Counted from the stretch's first letter, positions 22,590 through 33,704 are shown. The stretch is DNA of 64,000 nt from Forficula auricularia (GCA_024734495.1 JALMQS010000136.1:5904215-5968214), one strand, 5' to 3'. The notes: generated by a model from the letters alone, not told the origin. Numbers and translations: made by a program.

Positions 22590-23936
22590 GCCCAGTAAAT
22601 AGAGGGGTTTCAGCTTACATTAATTGCGGGAAAATATTTTTTTAGGATAGTTTGGTATTGTGTGGGTATGCCAAATTTAAGTTTGCGACAGAAAGTGTGG
22701 GGGACAACTTTTGGTGGCCTTTCGACTTTTTTCAGTTTTTCGGTTATTACTCGAAAACAGTTCATATTTTGTAAATAACCGTTCTAAAATTTCAGCGTAA
22801 AAATTTGCGCCGAAAAAAAACAATGCGAAATTGGTCCATGTAGTTCGATTTTTAATGGGGATCCAAAAAATAGTACCCCGGGATCACTTTTGAATATCCC
22901 AAAAACTCGCATTTTTTCGATTTTTCCCATTTTGACCTTGAAGGATGTCACGTTTTCGAAAAAGACCATTCTATACATTTTTAAACTAGATTAAATTTGC
23001 TACAATTTAAATAAAGTTTCATCTTAATTGGATAATGTTAACCTGTGCCGCAATGAGATTGAAGTTTTGAAAAATTCAATCTTTTTGCAAAAACTCGCAG
23101 TTTTTCCTTTGTAAATGAAAACTACTTATCCTAGAAACTTGATTTTTATCTCATTCTCTAGAAAATTTTGATGAGTTGAACGTTTTTTGGACCATTTTTT
23201 TGTCAAAACTCTTAGATTTATAGATATCCTACATTTTCCGGACAGGATATGATCCAAATCCTCAAAAGCGTCATGGGAAATGCTGGATATCTATAAATCT
23301 AAGAGTTTTATCAAAAAAGTGGTCTAATTAAACGTTTAAGTAAACAAAACTTCCTAGACAATGAGACAAAAATCAAGTTTCTAGAATGAGTGGTTTTCAT
23401 TTTATGAAAGAAAAAACTGCGAATTTTTTCAAAAATTGCAGTTTTTCAAAATTTCAACCTCATTGCGGCACGGATTACCATTATCCAATTAAGATCAAAC
23501 TTTATTTAAATTCTAGAATATTTAATCTGAGTTTAAAAATGTATAGAGTAGTCTTTGTTGAAAACGTGCTCCTTCAAGGTCAAAAATAGGAAAAATCGAA
23601 AAATGCGCCGAGGGCTATTTATTGAATCCCCATTAAAAATCAAACTATTGGACCAATTTTGCATTGTTTTTTTCTACTCAACGCGAAATTTTGTTCTCTT
23701 TAATTTACTATAGAACGGTTATTTACAAAATATGAACTGTTTTCGAGTTATAAGCGAAAAACTGGAAAAAGTCCAAAAATTTCGAGGTTTTTCGGCTACC
23801 AAAAGTTGCCCTCCACACTTTCGAGGTCGCAAACTTATATTTGGCATACCCACACCATACCAAACGATCCTAGAAAAAATCTTTTGCCGCAATTAATATA
23901 AGCTAAACCACTTTTTGGATCCTCTTTATACTGGGC
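22590..23936. mobile_element. Foldback element, copy F5
   Basis: Left end GCCCAGTAAATAGAG and right end complement CTCTTTATACTGGGC, TA at the right and AA at the left. Arms run inward through GGGTATGCCAAATTTAAG (22663) and its complement (about 23845). The palindrome centre is near 23250. A LINE is inserted directly after its right end. Confidence 0.6.
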
Positions 23937-23939
23937 TAA

Positions 23940-25724
23940 TTATCCTTCAAACCTTTGATAGCCATTGACGCCCCCGACAAAGCCAGAAGCTTTTGCCTCA
24001 TATTTCGCGTCCAACTCAAACCTGGACGACAAAGGGCTTGAACCACCCACATACCCTCCCAGTACTAATATAATGTCAGATACTGTTTTCAGGATACCAG
24101 CAATTCTAAAGATCATCCAGAATCTAAAGAACAACTCTTCTGCTGGCCCCGACGATATCCCTGCCATTCTCATTAAAAAATGTGCCCCTGAACTTGCTCC
24201 TATACTATCCAAATTATACAATCTCTCCTATAACTCTGGAATATTTCCGGAAGCCTGGAAACTAGCCAGAATCCAACCAATTAAGAAAAAGGCGATTCTT
24301 CCAACATAAAAAACTATCGACCTATAGCGATCACTTCTGTCTTATCCAAAATTATGGAAAAGGCCATCAACGAGCAAGTTCTACGACACTTAGAGTCAAA
24401 TAAATTTATCCACGATAGGCAATACGGCTTCAGGCAATCCCGGTCGACAGGTGACATCCTAGCATATGTAACTCATATCTGGAACAAAACCTTGGAGGCC
24501 GGGAATGAGACCCTCGCGGTAGCTTTAGACATTTCAAAAGCCTTCGATATGGTCTGGCACAAAAATCTTCTTGCCAAATTGACCTCCGTCGGCCTTGCAC
24601 CGAAACTCTGTAAGTTGCTCGAAAGTTTTCTTTCAGACCGTAGTATTAAGGTTGTCATCGATGGAATATCATCTTCCCCCTTCCACACCAACGCTGGAGT
24701 TCCTCAGGGATCGGTTATCTCCCCTACGCTTTTTCTTATCTATATCAACGACCTTCTAAACTTGCCCTCCAATCCGGTACATTGTTACGCAGATGACAGC
24801 ACCCTACATAACGCCCCTACATCGCAAAACCGTGCAGACATTGCCTCTTCAATTAATTTAGACTTATGCAAACTTAAAAACTGGGGATCCCAAAACTTAG
24901 TTAACTTCAATGCAGGGAAAACTCAGTGTTGCCTTATTTCTAGGCGCGTCGACAGAAACCTCCCAAACATATCATTCGACTCAAACTCACTAGAATTCAG
25001 GGATAAAATTTCAATGCTAGGCGTAACTCTAGGGTCTGACCTTTCATGGAATGACCATATCTCAACCACTGCTAAAGCTGCAGCGCGCAAGCTTGGTCTC
25101 CTATTTAGGTCTAGACGCTGTTATACTCCCAGTCAACTTCTTATGCTGTATAAGGCTCAAATTCGTCCCTGTCTCGAATATGGCTCTCATCTGTGGAGGG
25201 GTGCCTCCAAGCATTCTCTTGCCACACTGGATGCAATTCAGAAGCGAGCAATTAAACTAATAGGAGAACCGGCTCTAACCAACTCACTCGACTCCCTGGC
25301 TCACCGAAGAACCGTTTCTGCCCTTTCCCTGTACTACAGATACTATCACGGTGTCTGTTCAGTCGAGCTGAAATCAATTATCCCACCTAATGCCCTCTTT
25401 ACGCGAAACACGCGGTTTTCTAACGCTCAGCACCCCTTCGCTGTCAAATTGGATAAAATTCGAACAAGCGCTTTCGCCAACTCTTTTATCCCTTTGACCT
25501 CCAGAGACTGGAACTCGCTCCCTGCTACCATCTTTCCCGCGACTTATAACCTTCAGCTATTTAAGACCCGTATCCACAGATACCTTCGACCCCCGCCCAA
25601 CCCATAAAATTCTTTCTTCTTCTTTTCACGATGGAGGGGCCAACCCAGGCCTTTAGGGGTTGCACCTTTTTTGGTGTAACTCCTTCTCTCATCATTATCA
25701 TAAAAAAAAAAAAAAAAAAAAAAA
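23940..25724 (+). mobile_element. Jockey-type LINE, 5'-truncated, with poly-A tail
   Basis: Coding sequence for RT runs from 23965 to 25607, followed by a short 3' UTR and a 23 nt A-tract at 25702-25724. The 5' end stops abruptly at the foldback element, typical of incomplete target-primed reverse transcription. The endonuclease and ORF1 are missing. Confidence 0.85.
23965..25607 (+). pseudogene. LINE reverse transcriptase, nearly complete RT domain with one frameshift
   Basis: The frame at 23965-24309 covers the RT N-terminal motifs (SAGPDDIPAILIKKCAPELA, then IQPIKKK). One base appears lost in an A-run near 24285; the next frame resumes with NYRPIAITSVLSK and stays open from 24354 to the TAA at 25605-25607. 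It contains YGFRQSRST, AVALDISKAFDMVWH, GVPQGSVISPTLF and the catalytic CYADDSTLH, then the thumb and C-terminal region (YKAQIRPCLEYGSHLW, SRDWNSLPA). All key catalytic residues are visible. The clade is Jockey-like by overall look. It would copy LINE RNA into the genome at a nicked site if a complete copy exists elsewhere. A second copy is at 17548-18180. Confidence 0.85.
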
Positions 25725-25870
25725 CCTTCTTGAGTTACAAATTAGATCTCCTATTAGTTGAATAAAAGATTTCACTGTCGATGGTAACAGAATTGTTTTT
25801 ATTTTAGGTTAAAAAATAAAATGAGAGATGGAGTCTTCTGTTTTTAAATAAAATAATTTTTTATTATTTC

Positions 25871-25913
25871 TAGAGACTATAGTTTCGAAGGCATGGCCTT
25901 CATCATCAGTCTA
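25871..25913 (-). ncRNA. Hammerhead ribozyme-like motif 1
   Basis: On the minus strand: stem I 4 bp (TAGA/TCTA), CTGATGA (complement of 25903-25909), one extra T, stem II GAAGGC/GCCTTC with a 3 nt loop, GAA, then ACTATAGT, a palindrome that can be a 2 bp stem III with a 4 nt loop or a dimer stem, and C as predicted cleavage position 17. All invariant core residues are present. The only departure is the extra base between A9 and stem II. Confidence 0.55.
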
Positions 25914-26022
25914 TCACAAATATTTCAGTATTTAGTTACAAATTAGTTATAAATTATTTTTTTCAAAATTTTCAATGCATAAATCTTAAGAAGGAAACAT
26001 TTTATTTGTTTCATTCATTGAC

Positions 26023-26077
26023 CCTTTGAAACCCTGATGAAGGAGGGAAAAATCCTCCGAAACGTCGGTTTGAAAGG
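26023..26077 (+). ncRNA. Hammerhead ribozyme-like motif 2 (best stem I)
   Basis: CTGATGA at 26034-26040, an extra A at 26041, stem II GGAGG (26042-26046) with CCTCC (26054-26058), GAA 26059-26061, ACGT 26062-26065, predicted cleavage after C26066. Stem I pairs AAACC (26029-26033) with GGTTT (26067-26071), then a G.G mismatch (28/72), then 5 more pairs (26023-26027 with 26073-26077). ACGT is self-complementary with no loop, so stem III would need a dimer, as known for hammerheads of Penelope-like elements and some retrozymes. This match to the type I fold over 10 stem I pairs is unlikely to be chance. Confidence 0.65.
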
Positions 26078-26229
26078 AAAGGAGGAAGGATTCCAATAAA
26101 TTACACCTTATTTTATATGTGTTAATTTTTTTCTTTCCTCACTACCTCTGGGCTGCCTTCCATTACTTTCAATTAATCATAAATCTTAATTTGTAACTAA
26201 TTTGTAACTAAATACTGAAATATTTGTGA

Positions 26230-26272
26230 TAGACTGATGATGAAGGCAATGCCTTCGAAACTATAGTCTCTA
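26230..26272 (+). ncRNA. Hammerhead ribozyme-like motif 3
   Basis: Mirror copy of motif 1: TAGA, CTGATGA (26234-26240), extra T, GAAGGC-AAT-GCCTTC, GAA (26257-26259), ACTATAGT, C26268, TCTA. The stem II loop differs from motif 1 (AAT versus CAT), while every stem position is kept. Confidence 0.55.
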
Positions 26273-26719
26273 GAAATAATTAAAAATTATTTTATTTAAA
26301 AACAGAAGACTCCAACTCTCATTTTATTTTTTAACCTAAAATTAGATCTCCCCTATTTCAGAGATTCTAATGCTCTTTATTCAAAATTCTTATCAAAAAA
26401 AAATGGTAGAGTAGAGTAAATTTCTCACATTTATGATAAATTAGATTTAATTAATCTTCATAATATTTTCATTTCATCTCATTTAATATTCATTTATATA
26501 ATTTCTAACTTTATTTTCTCTTCTTTTTCATGTATCTTTCACTTTGGTGACGTTTCGGTGCCGTCTTTCATCACATCCGACAAATTTATGTTTTTCTCAC
26601 GCAAAAGCGCACCAAATATGAGTATTATATTTTTTTAGCATGGCATTTAGTTAAAGCTTGTTCAAAGGGTTTTTTTATAGCTAGATTATAAATAGGCAAA
26701 GTGTTAGGATGTTTCTCTT

Positions 26720-27130
26720 TTTTTCAGCATACCCCTCTAGCTACAATCATTATTTATTTTCATATATAATTTTAAAGTTTTTCCTTTCAATTATAATGTA
26801 ATAAATTTTTGATTAAATAACTTGGTCATTAAATGTTTCATAAATTCAAATTTTTGGATCAAATTACTCTCAATCATAGCTTAAATTAATTTTGATTTTT
26901 TTTTTAATTTTCAATTTTTGTTGCAATTCTTAATATCAAAAATAAATTAAAATCACTTGCTAAATAATTTTCATTTTCTTGAAATTATTCAATTTTTAAA
27001 CGTAAAAATAAAATCAAATTAGGAATTTTCAGATCCCCATTTCATCTTCATCTGTAAAAGGAGCAACGTGGGAATTATTGGAGGATCTTCACAATTTATT
27101 AGAATTGTAGGAATTTCGCGTAGGGATTAT
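26720..27130 (+). repeat. Segment q', duplicate of 20280-20640
   Basis: Shares CAGCATACCCCTCTAG and GGAATTTTCAG...CCCATTTCATC in the same order and spacing class as 20280-20640, with extra sequence at its end including a possible donor. Confidence 0.5.
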
Positions 27131-28394
27131 CAGGTTTCACCGCCTCGACCACCGATGGGATTCATCACGATTTTAATTTTTAGATTCACAATATGTGATA
27201 GGAATTTATTTCACAGTTTTATTAGGTGTAGTATGCAATAGTTTAGAGGGAGGGCGGGATGATATGCCATGCCAACGATGACGTTTTCTTTTTCTGTATT
27301 GGGGACCTGCACTCTTCCCTTTGATTTCCTTCCTGGAGACAGCAAATGCGGTGTCGTCTATCTTAGGCCTCTTAGGGATATTTTGTGATGTGTTCCCCCT
27401 CTTAGTTTTAAGGTTATTTTAGTATTAAGACCCTCAAGAGAGCTAAAATCGACGCCACCCATTTGTTGGACCCATGAACGAGTCACGAGGGAAGTGACCG
27501 ATTCGATCGGATTTCTAAAGATCGAGGTCCAGGTTCATCTTGCATGTTTTATGTTTAACCGAAAAGTCGTCGCTTGACGCCTTGTTCAAATGGAACAATG
27601 GGGTGGTAATGGGAGTCTGGTGGCTTTGTGTCTTTGAGGGCGGGTTTGAGGTGGCTCTATGGACTAGAACGTAGACCAGAAGGTTGTCCGTTGCTTCCTC
27701 AGGACTAGCCTAAGGAAGAAGAGCGGCTGCCTTGTGGCTAGGGACACTGCGTTACACTTAAAGCCCCCCCCCACACTGAAATATGAACATGGTATTTATA
27801 ATGAGGCAAGTGGAAATGTTAGGTAGGATTTTTTCAGCTCGCCCTGGTCTCTCGTTCTACCCATATTCCAAAAAATCAAGGCCACTCTCACTGATACATA
27901 CGTCTTCAGGCTCTCTCGAAGTCCGATTATAAGAATTCGAATTTTACCCCTAATATTTCAAATTATAAGAATTTGATTTGGATGGAATAAAATTTGAATT
28001 TTTCCGCGAATTAAAGGGATTTATTTGGTTTACTACATACGTCTTGATGACTAAATTAGTATGTAGTAAGGGGGGGTTTCTACTAATGTTTATGTAAAGT
28101 GTTATAGGTGTATTCATTCAAAAAAGCTGTTTTCAACATCTGGAGACGGTGAGAAATTCAAGAGATAGATCGATCGCCCAGTGCATCCATCGAAGGTGAA
28201 TATAATATAATATTTCATAATTTATTTTTGAAGTGAAACTTCTTTAACGAAGTATCTGTTTGAATTTTTTTGTTACAATAAAGGGGAAATAAAAGACTAG
28301 CCTTGATTTTAAAATAATAACTTAAATTTTCCCTAATTTTAATAAATTTTATTTGTCATATAAACAATTAGTGGGTTTTAAAAGAATAATGTTT
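27131..28394. other. Gene-free region
   Basis: Less AT-rich at 27270-27780 but without a convincing ORF. A poly-C run lies at about 27764-27773. A short island at about 28108-28193 has splice-like edges (TTATAG ... GAAG|GTGAAT) but no support beyond that. Confidence 0.35.
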
Positions 28395-28588
28395 AAACCA
28401 ATTATTTTACATTAATTAATGTATACATTGTATTTTTGCTTCGATTCCGGAGATTACTTCTCCACCATCGAGTGTCCTTATTCATCTTTAGTCCTTGTTT
28501 TTAATAAGAGGAAAAATCTAATTAGATAAAAAACCTCTTTTCCGATAATTATTTCAATTCCATTATTCCCCAATCAAGTCGATTGGTT
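28395..28588 (+). repeat. ~195 bp repeat with AAACCAAT ends, copy 1
   Basis: Begins AAACCAATTATTTTACATTA and ends CAAGTCGATTGGTT, giving 7-8 bp inverted ends. Nearly identical copies are at 28624-28818 and 31850-32044. MITE-like, superfamily not identified. Confidence 0.6.
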
Positions 28589-28623
28589 AATCTTGATAGA
28601 AATTTTTTTTTATAAATTTTATT

Positions 28624-28818
28624 AAACCAATTATTTTACATTAATTAATGTATACATTGTATTTTTGCTTCGATTCCGGAGATTACTTCTCCACCATCTA
28701 GTGTCCTTATTCATCTTTAGTCCTTGTTTTTAATAAGAGGAAAAATCTAATTAGATAAAAAAACCTCTTTTCCGATAATTATTTCAATTCCATTATTCCC
28801 CAATCAAGTCGATTGGTT
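28624..28818 (+). repeat. ~195 bp repeat with AAACCAAT ends, copy 2
   Basis: Lies 36 bp after copy 1 in the same orientation. It shares a preceding TTTATAAATTTTATT with copy 3, so the duplicated unit may extend beyond the inverted ends. Confidence 0.6.
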
Positions 28819-28992
28819 CTCCTCATCCATCAATATATTTTAAAGAATAATTTAAATTTCCTAATTTTAATAAATTTTATTTGTTATGAGCTATTAGCGG
28901 GTTTTAAAATTAAAGTTTCACTTACCCCGTGAGCTTATATTTATATTGATGAGGCTCATACCTTTTGTCTCTCTTTTATTTACTTTAGCATA

Positions 28993-29720
28993 CAGGGTAT
29001 GGTCAAGTATTGTAATCGTGCATGGAAAAAGTGTTGTTGTTTTTTTGTTTCGGTTTTTTTAAAATATCTCAAAAACGCCTGAAACTAGCCCTAATGATTG
29101 AACATCGAAAAAATTATATTTGATGAGATATTAATTATTTTGTCAAAATGTCTGTTAGTTAGTACGTTATAAAATTTTGTGTACTCTCAAGCTCAAAAAC
29201 TTGTGTGAATATAAAAACCAAATTTCACATGTTGATTCTTTAAATTGAGATTAAGAGCTGATTAGATTTTGGTTGAAATTCAACAAAAATTTAAGGGGCT
29301 GAGGGCTCTTAAAAAATTAAATTATAAGATATTCTAACTAAAAAAAATCCCTGCGGCAGGCCGTACTAAGAGAAACCTACCTAAAAAAACAAAGAACAAA
29401 AATTGAATTTACTATTCAAGAGATCTTTGGTATAATAAAAAAGAGAGGCAAATTTTTTTCGGGGCCCAAAATTGTGGGCAGGGAGGGGTTTAAAAATAGA
29501 TCTATCAATACAACATTTTAACATTTGATTGATTTGCACAAGATTTTGCACATGCACCCTATATGGCTTTATAAAAATAACTCACTATGTGAAATTGATA
29601 GGGACCCAAAAGAGGGTTGATATTTACAATAGAAGATTCTCATTTATAAGGAGAGATCATAAATTGCTAATGAGTCCAAAATTCAGATGGGTGAGAGTTC
29701 TTTCTTAAATGATTATAAAT
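28993..29720 (+). repeat. Repeat starting ACAGGGTATGGTCAAGTATT, copy 1
   Basis: The first ~300 bp (ACAGGGTATGGTCAAGTATT onward, including TTGTCAAAATGTCTG and CTCAAAAACTTGTG) match the reverse complement of 47520-47855. A middle piece also flanks the LTR at 33069. Probably an old DNA element; the right end is not defined. Confidence 0.45.
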
Positions 29721-29727
29721 TATCTTA

Positions 29728-30514
29728 TCTACTCCTATTAAACGAGCAAAAATGTTTATATATTTATATATTTGTATCTTGGTTCTATTTTGAAAACGAC
29801 TCTACCGATTTTGATGAAACAAATTCTGTTAACAAGTTTTGAGGATGAGAAAGCGATCTGGCCAGGTCTGGACCTCGTCAAATTTAATCTTAATTGATCT
29901 TTTCTTAATTAAAGTAATTATTGATAGATGAAAATCTCAATAAAAAAGTTTGTTTACATTTTTTTCAATTATTTTTTATTTTTAATTGTTTTTTTAATTT
30001 TAAAACCCACTAATAGGTTATAGTAAATACTAATATATTATATTAAAAATAGAAATTTTTTGTTTGTTTTTAATTAACAGGTCTAAATCATAACATTACA
30101 GGTGTGTTTACAAATAAGTGGTTGAAGTGGCTTTTTTTTATATAACTTGGAAACAAATCTTATTTAATTTTATGTTTTTATTTCAGATCCTATACGTTTA
30201 TTTTTTTTATTATTATTTTCCTATTTATTTTTTATTTATAATGTTTATCAATATGAACGAATGTGGGCAAATTGGTGTACGAGTAAACAAATATACACAT
30301 AATATGTGGACCATTATAAAGTTAGAAATGCAAAAACTGGGTGCGGGGTGGGGTTGGATGTGGGATGTGCCGGAGGTGGGATGCAGTTGTGGGGGATCCG
30401 GGGGTGGGAGGCGCGGTTGGGACGGAGTGAGGTTGCAGTGGTGGGGCGAGGTGTGTGGTTTCGTGAGGGGGGGGCAGGAGTTGCTGTACATCGCTCGGTG
30501 GCTCCAGGTACTTA
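29728..30514 (+). mobile_element. Helitron-like non-autonomous element B
   Basis: Starts TCTACTCCTATTAAACGAGC and ends with ACATCGCTCGGTGG followed by CTCCAGGTACTTA. It shares with element A an internal TTTTGAAAACG.CTCTA.CG segment and a G-rich 3' third. A different Helitron starts 4 bp after its end. Confidence 0.5.
30340..30490 (+). repeat. G-rich tract in Helitron-like element B
   Basis: Strongly G-skewed ~150 bp with many GGG runs, matching the C-rich tract at 31540-31670 in the reversed element C. The long open frames here on both strands are by-products of the skewed composition. Confidence 0.6.
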
Positions 30515-30518
30515 AATA

Positions 30519-30980
30519 TCTATCTATATATATAAAATTAAGGTTTTGTCTGTACATTTGGTCCAAATCACGCCAAATTTTTGGTTGCACACGTTTCAAG
30601 CAAAGTTATGAACGAAAACACCCTCAACAAAATTCCTGTCTGTATGTCCTGTCTGTCTGTCTGTCCGTTTCGAGTGGGTTTCCGCAAAAAAGTTGCTGAC
30701 GATTCACGTCAAAACGGTGCTGTTGAAGTGGTGGCAGGGTGTGGGGGCGGGGGTTTGGAGTGCTGGGTGGGTTTCGGGGAGTGTGGTGGGTTGGAGTGAG
30801 GGGTGAGGTTTGGGTTCTGTGGTATGGGGGCGGGGGTTGGGCACGGGTTCATGGTGCGGGGGTAGGGGTGCTGGATGGGTCGGGGGGAATGTAGTGTGAG
30901 GGTGGGATTCGTGGGTTGGGGGTCCAGGGGCGTTCTCCTGGCTAGCAAGAGGGCCGCCGAAGGCGGGCCTTGCAGCTAGT
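30519..30980 (+). mobile_element. Small non-autonomous Helitron, 462 bp
   Basis: Starts TCTATCTATATATATAAAAT and ends CTAGT at 30976-30980, preceded by a strong hairpin (GCAAG...GCCGCC-GAA-GGCGG...CTTGC, about 30945-30973). It is inserted between A and T, as expected for Helitrons. The interior is G-rich. All three diagnostic features (5' TC, 3' hairpin, CTRR-type end) are visible. Confidence 0.75.
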
Positions 30981-31227
30981 TAAATATGAGACAGGGGTCA
31001 GGTGTATGCTAAAGTCATGTGGATGGCAACATCAGTTTATTTTCTTAAATAATTGAGTGTTTGGAAAAATGTTTCGTTACTATCTAAACAAAATTTTACA
31101 TAGGGAATTTAAATAATTCATTTATCGATAATATACTATATATGACCATAGGTATAATTTTACAATTTTATTTTTTTATTATTTATTCATGTGTGTGTTT
31201 GTTTTCTTTATGCTGAAGATGGGAGGT

Positions 31228-31302
31228 TGGTTTGTGGTCCCCACGGAGACATCTCGACCCATCAGTTCAAGGCGTATTCAAGTCAGGACTATGGTATGCA
31301 TT
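31228..31302 (+). other. Exon-like island E
   Basis: ATGCTGAAG before and GTATGC after a ~75 nt less AT-rich island that is open in all forward frames and would keep the B/C phase. It is too short to judge and is listed only because it fits the series. Confidence 0.2.
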
Positions 31303-31458
31303 CTTTCACAATTTATTTACATATATTCAAATTTCTTAAATAATTGAGTGTTTGCAAAAATGTTTCACTACTATCTACAGTGGGAGGCCAAATTATTATA
31401 CTCATTTGAAAAATTATATCTTTCATACGTTTTTTAAGGGTTTTGCTTACTATTAAAT

Positions 31459-32380
31459 TCAGTACCTGGCCACACGAGCGATGCTCGGTAAATTTTTGCT
31501 TCAGTTAATAGCTATATATTAATCCCCGAAAACCCCCGTCGCCCCCAGACCCTCACCTCCTGCACCCTCCTACCCACACTACACCTACACCCCCCAAAAA
31601 ACTGTACCTCCTCTCTCTCCGGACCCCCAATCACTGCACCCCCACATCTGCCCAAGCACCCAGTTTTTGCATTTCTACCCTTCAGTGGTCTACAGATTAT
31701 GTGTATAAGTATATAAATCAATACGGTATAATTATATTTTTTAATTAAATAACAATTTTTGAGTTCATCTATTAAATTGTCAAATTAATATTTGTGGGAT
31801 TTAAAACTCGATTTTTAATCAATTAAATTTTTTTTTTATAAATTTTATTAAACCAATTATTTTACATTAATTAATGTATACATTGTATTTTTGCTTCGAT
31901 TCCGGAGATTGCTTCTCCACCATCGAGTGTCCTTATTCATCATTAGTCCTTGTTTTTAATAAGAGGAAAAATCTAATTAGATAAAAAAACCTCTTTTCCG
32001 ATAATTATTTCAATTCCATTATTCCCCAATCAAGTCGATTGGTTTATCATCAATCCCATCCATCTCTCACCAATCAATCAATTAAATTACCCAATTTTTA
32101 ATATATAATAATAATTGTAATAATCTTATTGTGGGATATAAAATTAAAAAACCAATTAATTATTAAAAGGAAATTGAATAAAAATATAAATAAATATTTT
32201 TGTCGAGACAACCACCTGTGAATAATTATTTCAATTAACTTAGCCGAAGATGAGGCCGTGACAGAACGAATGTCCAACACAAAACCCTCCTAATCCAAAT
32301 CGGTAGAGCCGTTTTCGAGAACCTGACCGAATATATATATATATATATACAATTTTTGCTCGTTTAATATAATAAGATAA
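31459..32380 (-). mobile_element. Helitron-like non-autonomous element C
   Basis: On the minus strand it begins near 32380 with ATTAAACGAGCAAAAATTG, passes CGAAAACGGCTCTACCGATT, and ends with the hairpin CGAGCATCGCTCG then GTGTGGCCAGGTACTGA at 31459, a CTRR-type terminus. It includes the ~195 bp repeat copy 3 (31850-32044). Confidence 0.55.
31850..32044 (+). repeat. ~195 bp repeat with AAACCAAT ends, copy 3
   Basis: Same unit as at 28395 and 28624 with a handful of substitutions, inserted inside Helitron-like element C. Confidence 0.6.
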
Positions 32381-32912
32381 TATCGATTCAATTGTTATCT
32401 TTTATAGGTTTATTAGCTTAGGACAACATGGTAAGGTCATGTGGATGGCCACATCTGTTTATTTTAATAAATAAATAAATGTTTCGCTACTATCTAAACA
32501 AAAATTTTATTAGCTAGCTATTTCCTAAAAACTCAAGTACTTTACGGTAGACCCTAAATCTTACGCAGCTTTTAAGAAGAGCTGACGAAACGATTGCCTA
32601 TATTCAGGCGTTTGGCGCAAGGCTAGAATTTTTCTTTTGGGATAATCTAAATGTTTTCAAATATTGCTTAGGACAATACAAATTCAATGATACAAATACA
32701 ATTCAAAATACAATTTCAATATTTAGTGATTCGTCCCTATCGAGCAATCCCATTTTGTGTATGCCCTGCGCCATATGCTGGCTGGCAATGCATTTTTTTG
32801 GCTATTTCTTGAAATGTAGGTGTATTGTGCCACGCTTTAATAATCTTTTCTATCATATGCTTTTACAAGCAATCGATGCGCCTCAGCTGCAGATTTTTTC
32901 AAATAGAAGAAT

Positions 32913-32960
32913 CGAGAGGTGAACCGCGACCTAAAATCGTGTACACCTACTTAAAAAACT
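32913..32960 (+). mobile_element. Half-copy of the hAT-like MITE (copy D)
   Basis: CGAGAGGTGAACCGCGACC then GTGTACACCTACTT matches the left end of the MITE family at 16180, 48110 and 49580; no right end follows. Confidence 0.45.
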
Positions 32961-33068
32961 TGAGCATAACCATAGCGTTTTGGTCTACAAAAAAGCCCTA
33001 ATAAGTGAACTTCGAAAAAATTATATTTTTTGAGATATAAATTGTTTTGTCAAAATGTCAATTAGTAC

Positions 33069-33422
33069 TGTAGCGGCCCGCTCTCGCTTATGGCGACGAG
33101 CCTTGAGACACGGCCGCTAGATGACTCAGTCGGATCGTTGCGTCGTTTCTGCATGACTGAAATTTTATCAGCCATGCTATAATTGAAGCGACTCGATTTC
33201 GACTGGGGAAGCGAACCGGATTCGAATGGATTCGGATATGGAGGAGCCAAACGCCAACCAGCAGCCCCTCCCCTGCACACACCCTATATGAGCACGCAAC
33301 CTACAACCTGCACACGCAAAATTGTTAGGACCCCATCGACTTGATGGGGGGCGCGGCATCAAAGCGCCACACAGCACTCACCTCACGAGAGCCCTAACAA
33401 CACTGGTGACCCCGACGTGATT
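33069..33422 (+). mobile_element. TRIM-type LTR with primer-binding site, truncated copy
   Basis: An LTR from TGTAGCGG (33069) to CTAACA (33399) is followed by TGGTGACCCCGACGTGATT (33404-33422), which is the exact complement of the 3' end of eukaryotic tRNA-Trp including CCA (from memory of that tRNA). Internal sequence stops right after this site. The LTR is homologous to 53809-54082 and to the split LTR at 54207-56794. It has landed inside the repeat seen intact at 28993-29720. Confidence 0.75.
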
Positions 33423-33598
33423 GCATAGCTTAAAAACTAGTGTGAATATCAAAAAAAATTCACATGTAGTTTTGGTGCATTGAGATTAGTGTGTATGTGT
33501 GTGTGTGCAAGCCTAAATTTAATACTAGCTTTCCTTATTTTCCTACATATATCTTGTTCTCTCTTTGAATTCTAATATTATTTTCTTCTGTTCTATAG

Positions 33599-33704
33599 GC
33601 TAATGCAAATACCAGTGGAAAGAGAGAATACATTGGTTCATACTTCTTCTATCCCTGCCTGAGTGAACGTGAAACTGAATTCTTCCGCAATCATCTCTTT
33701 CAAT
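33599..33704 (+). other. Exon-like island A' (duplicate of 15827-15933)
   Basis: Acceptor TGTTCTATAG and donor GTAAGT. Read from its first base it is open for 35 codons (ANANTSGKREYIGSYFFYPC and on), whereas island A has a stop in that frame. Conservation of both splice edges over ~106 nt suggests an exon; whether it codes is undecided. Confidence 0.4.

Larger units (their letters stand above)
25800..26345. repeat. Foldback structure carrying three hammerhead-like motifs
   Basis: The left arm at about 25805-25990 (from TTAGGTTAAAAAATAAAATG inward) is repeated in reverse complement at about 26165-26345. The arms each contain a hammerhead-like motif pointing toward the outside of the structure, and a third, different motif lies in the unique centre. 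No ORF. Confidence 0.8.

Noticed and set aside
26555..26600. Another hammerhead-like GACGTTTCGG...TTCATCACATC stretch
   Set aside because: It lacks C3 and a proper stem II, and it aligns with 20180-20260 (segment q neighbourhood), where no such motif exists, so it is explained by the locus duplication.
30118..30950. Long ORFs on both strands (up to 193 codons)
   Set aside because: They arise from strongly G-rich Helitron-like DNA with few stops; overlapping frames on both strands and no domain.
33062..33377. Three overlapping minus-strand ORFs
   Set aside because: They lie wholly inside an LTR whose homologue at 53.8 kb does not keep the frames; not coding.
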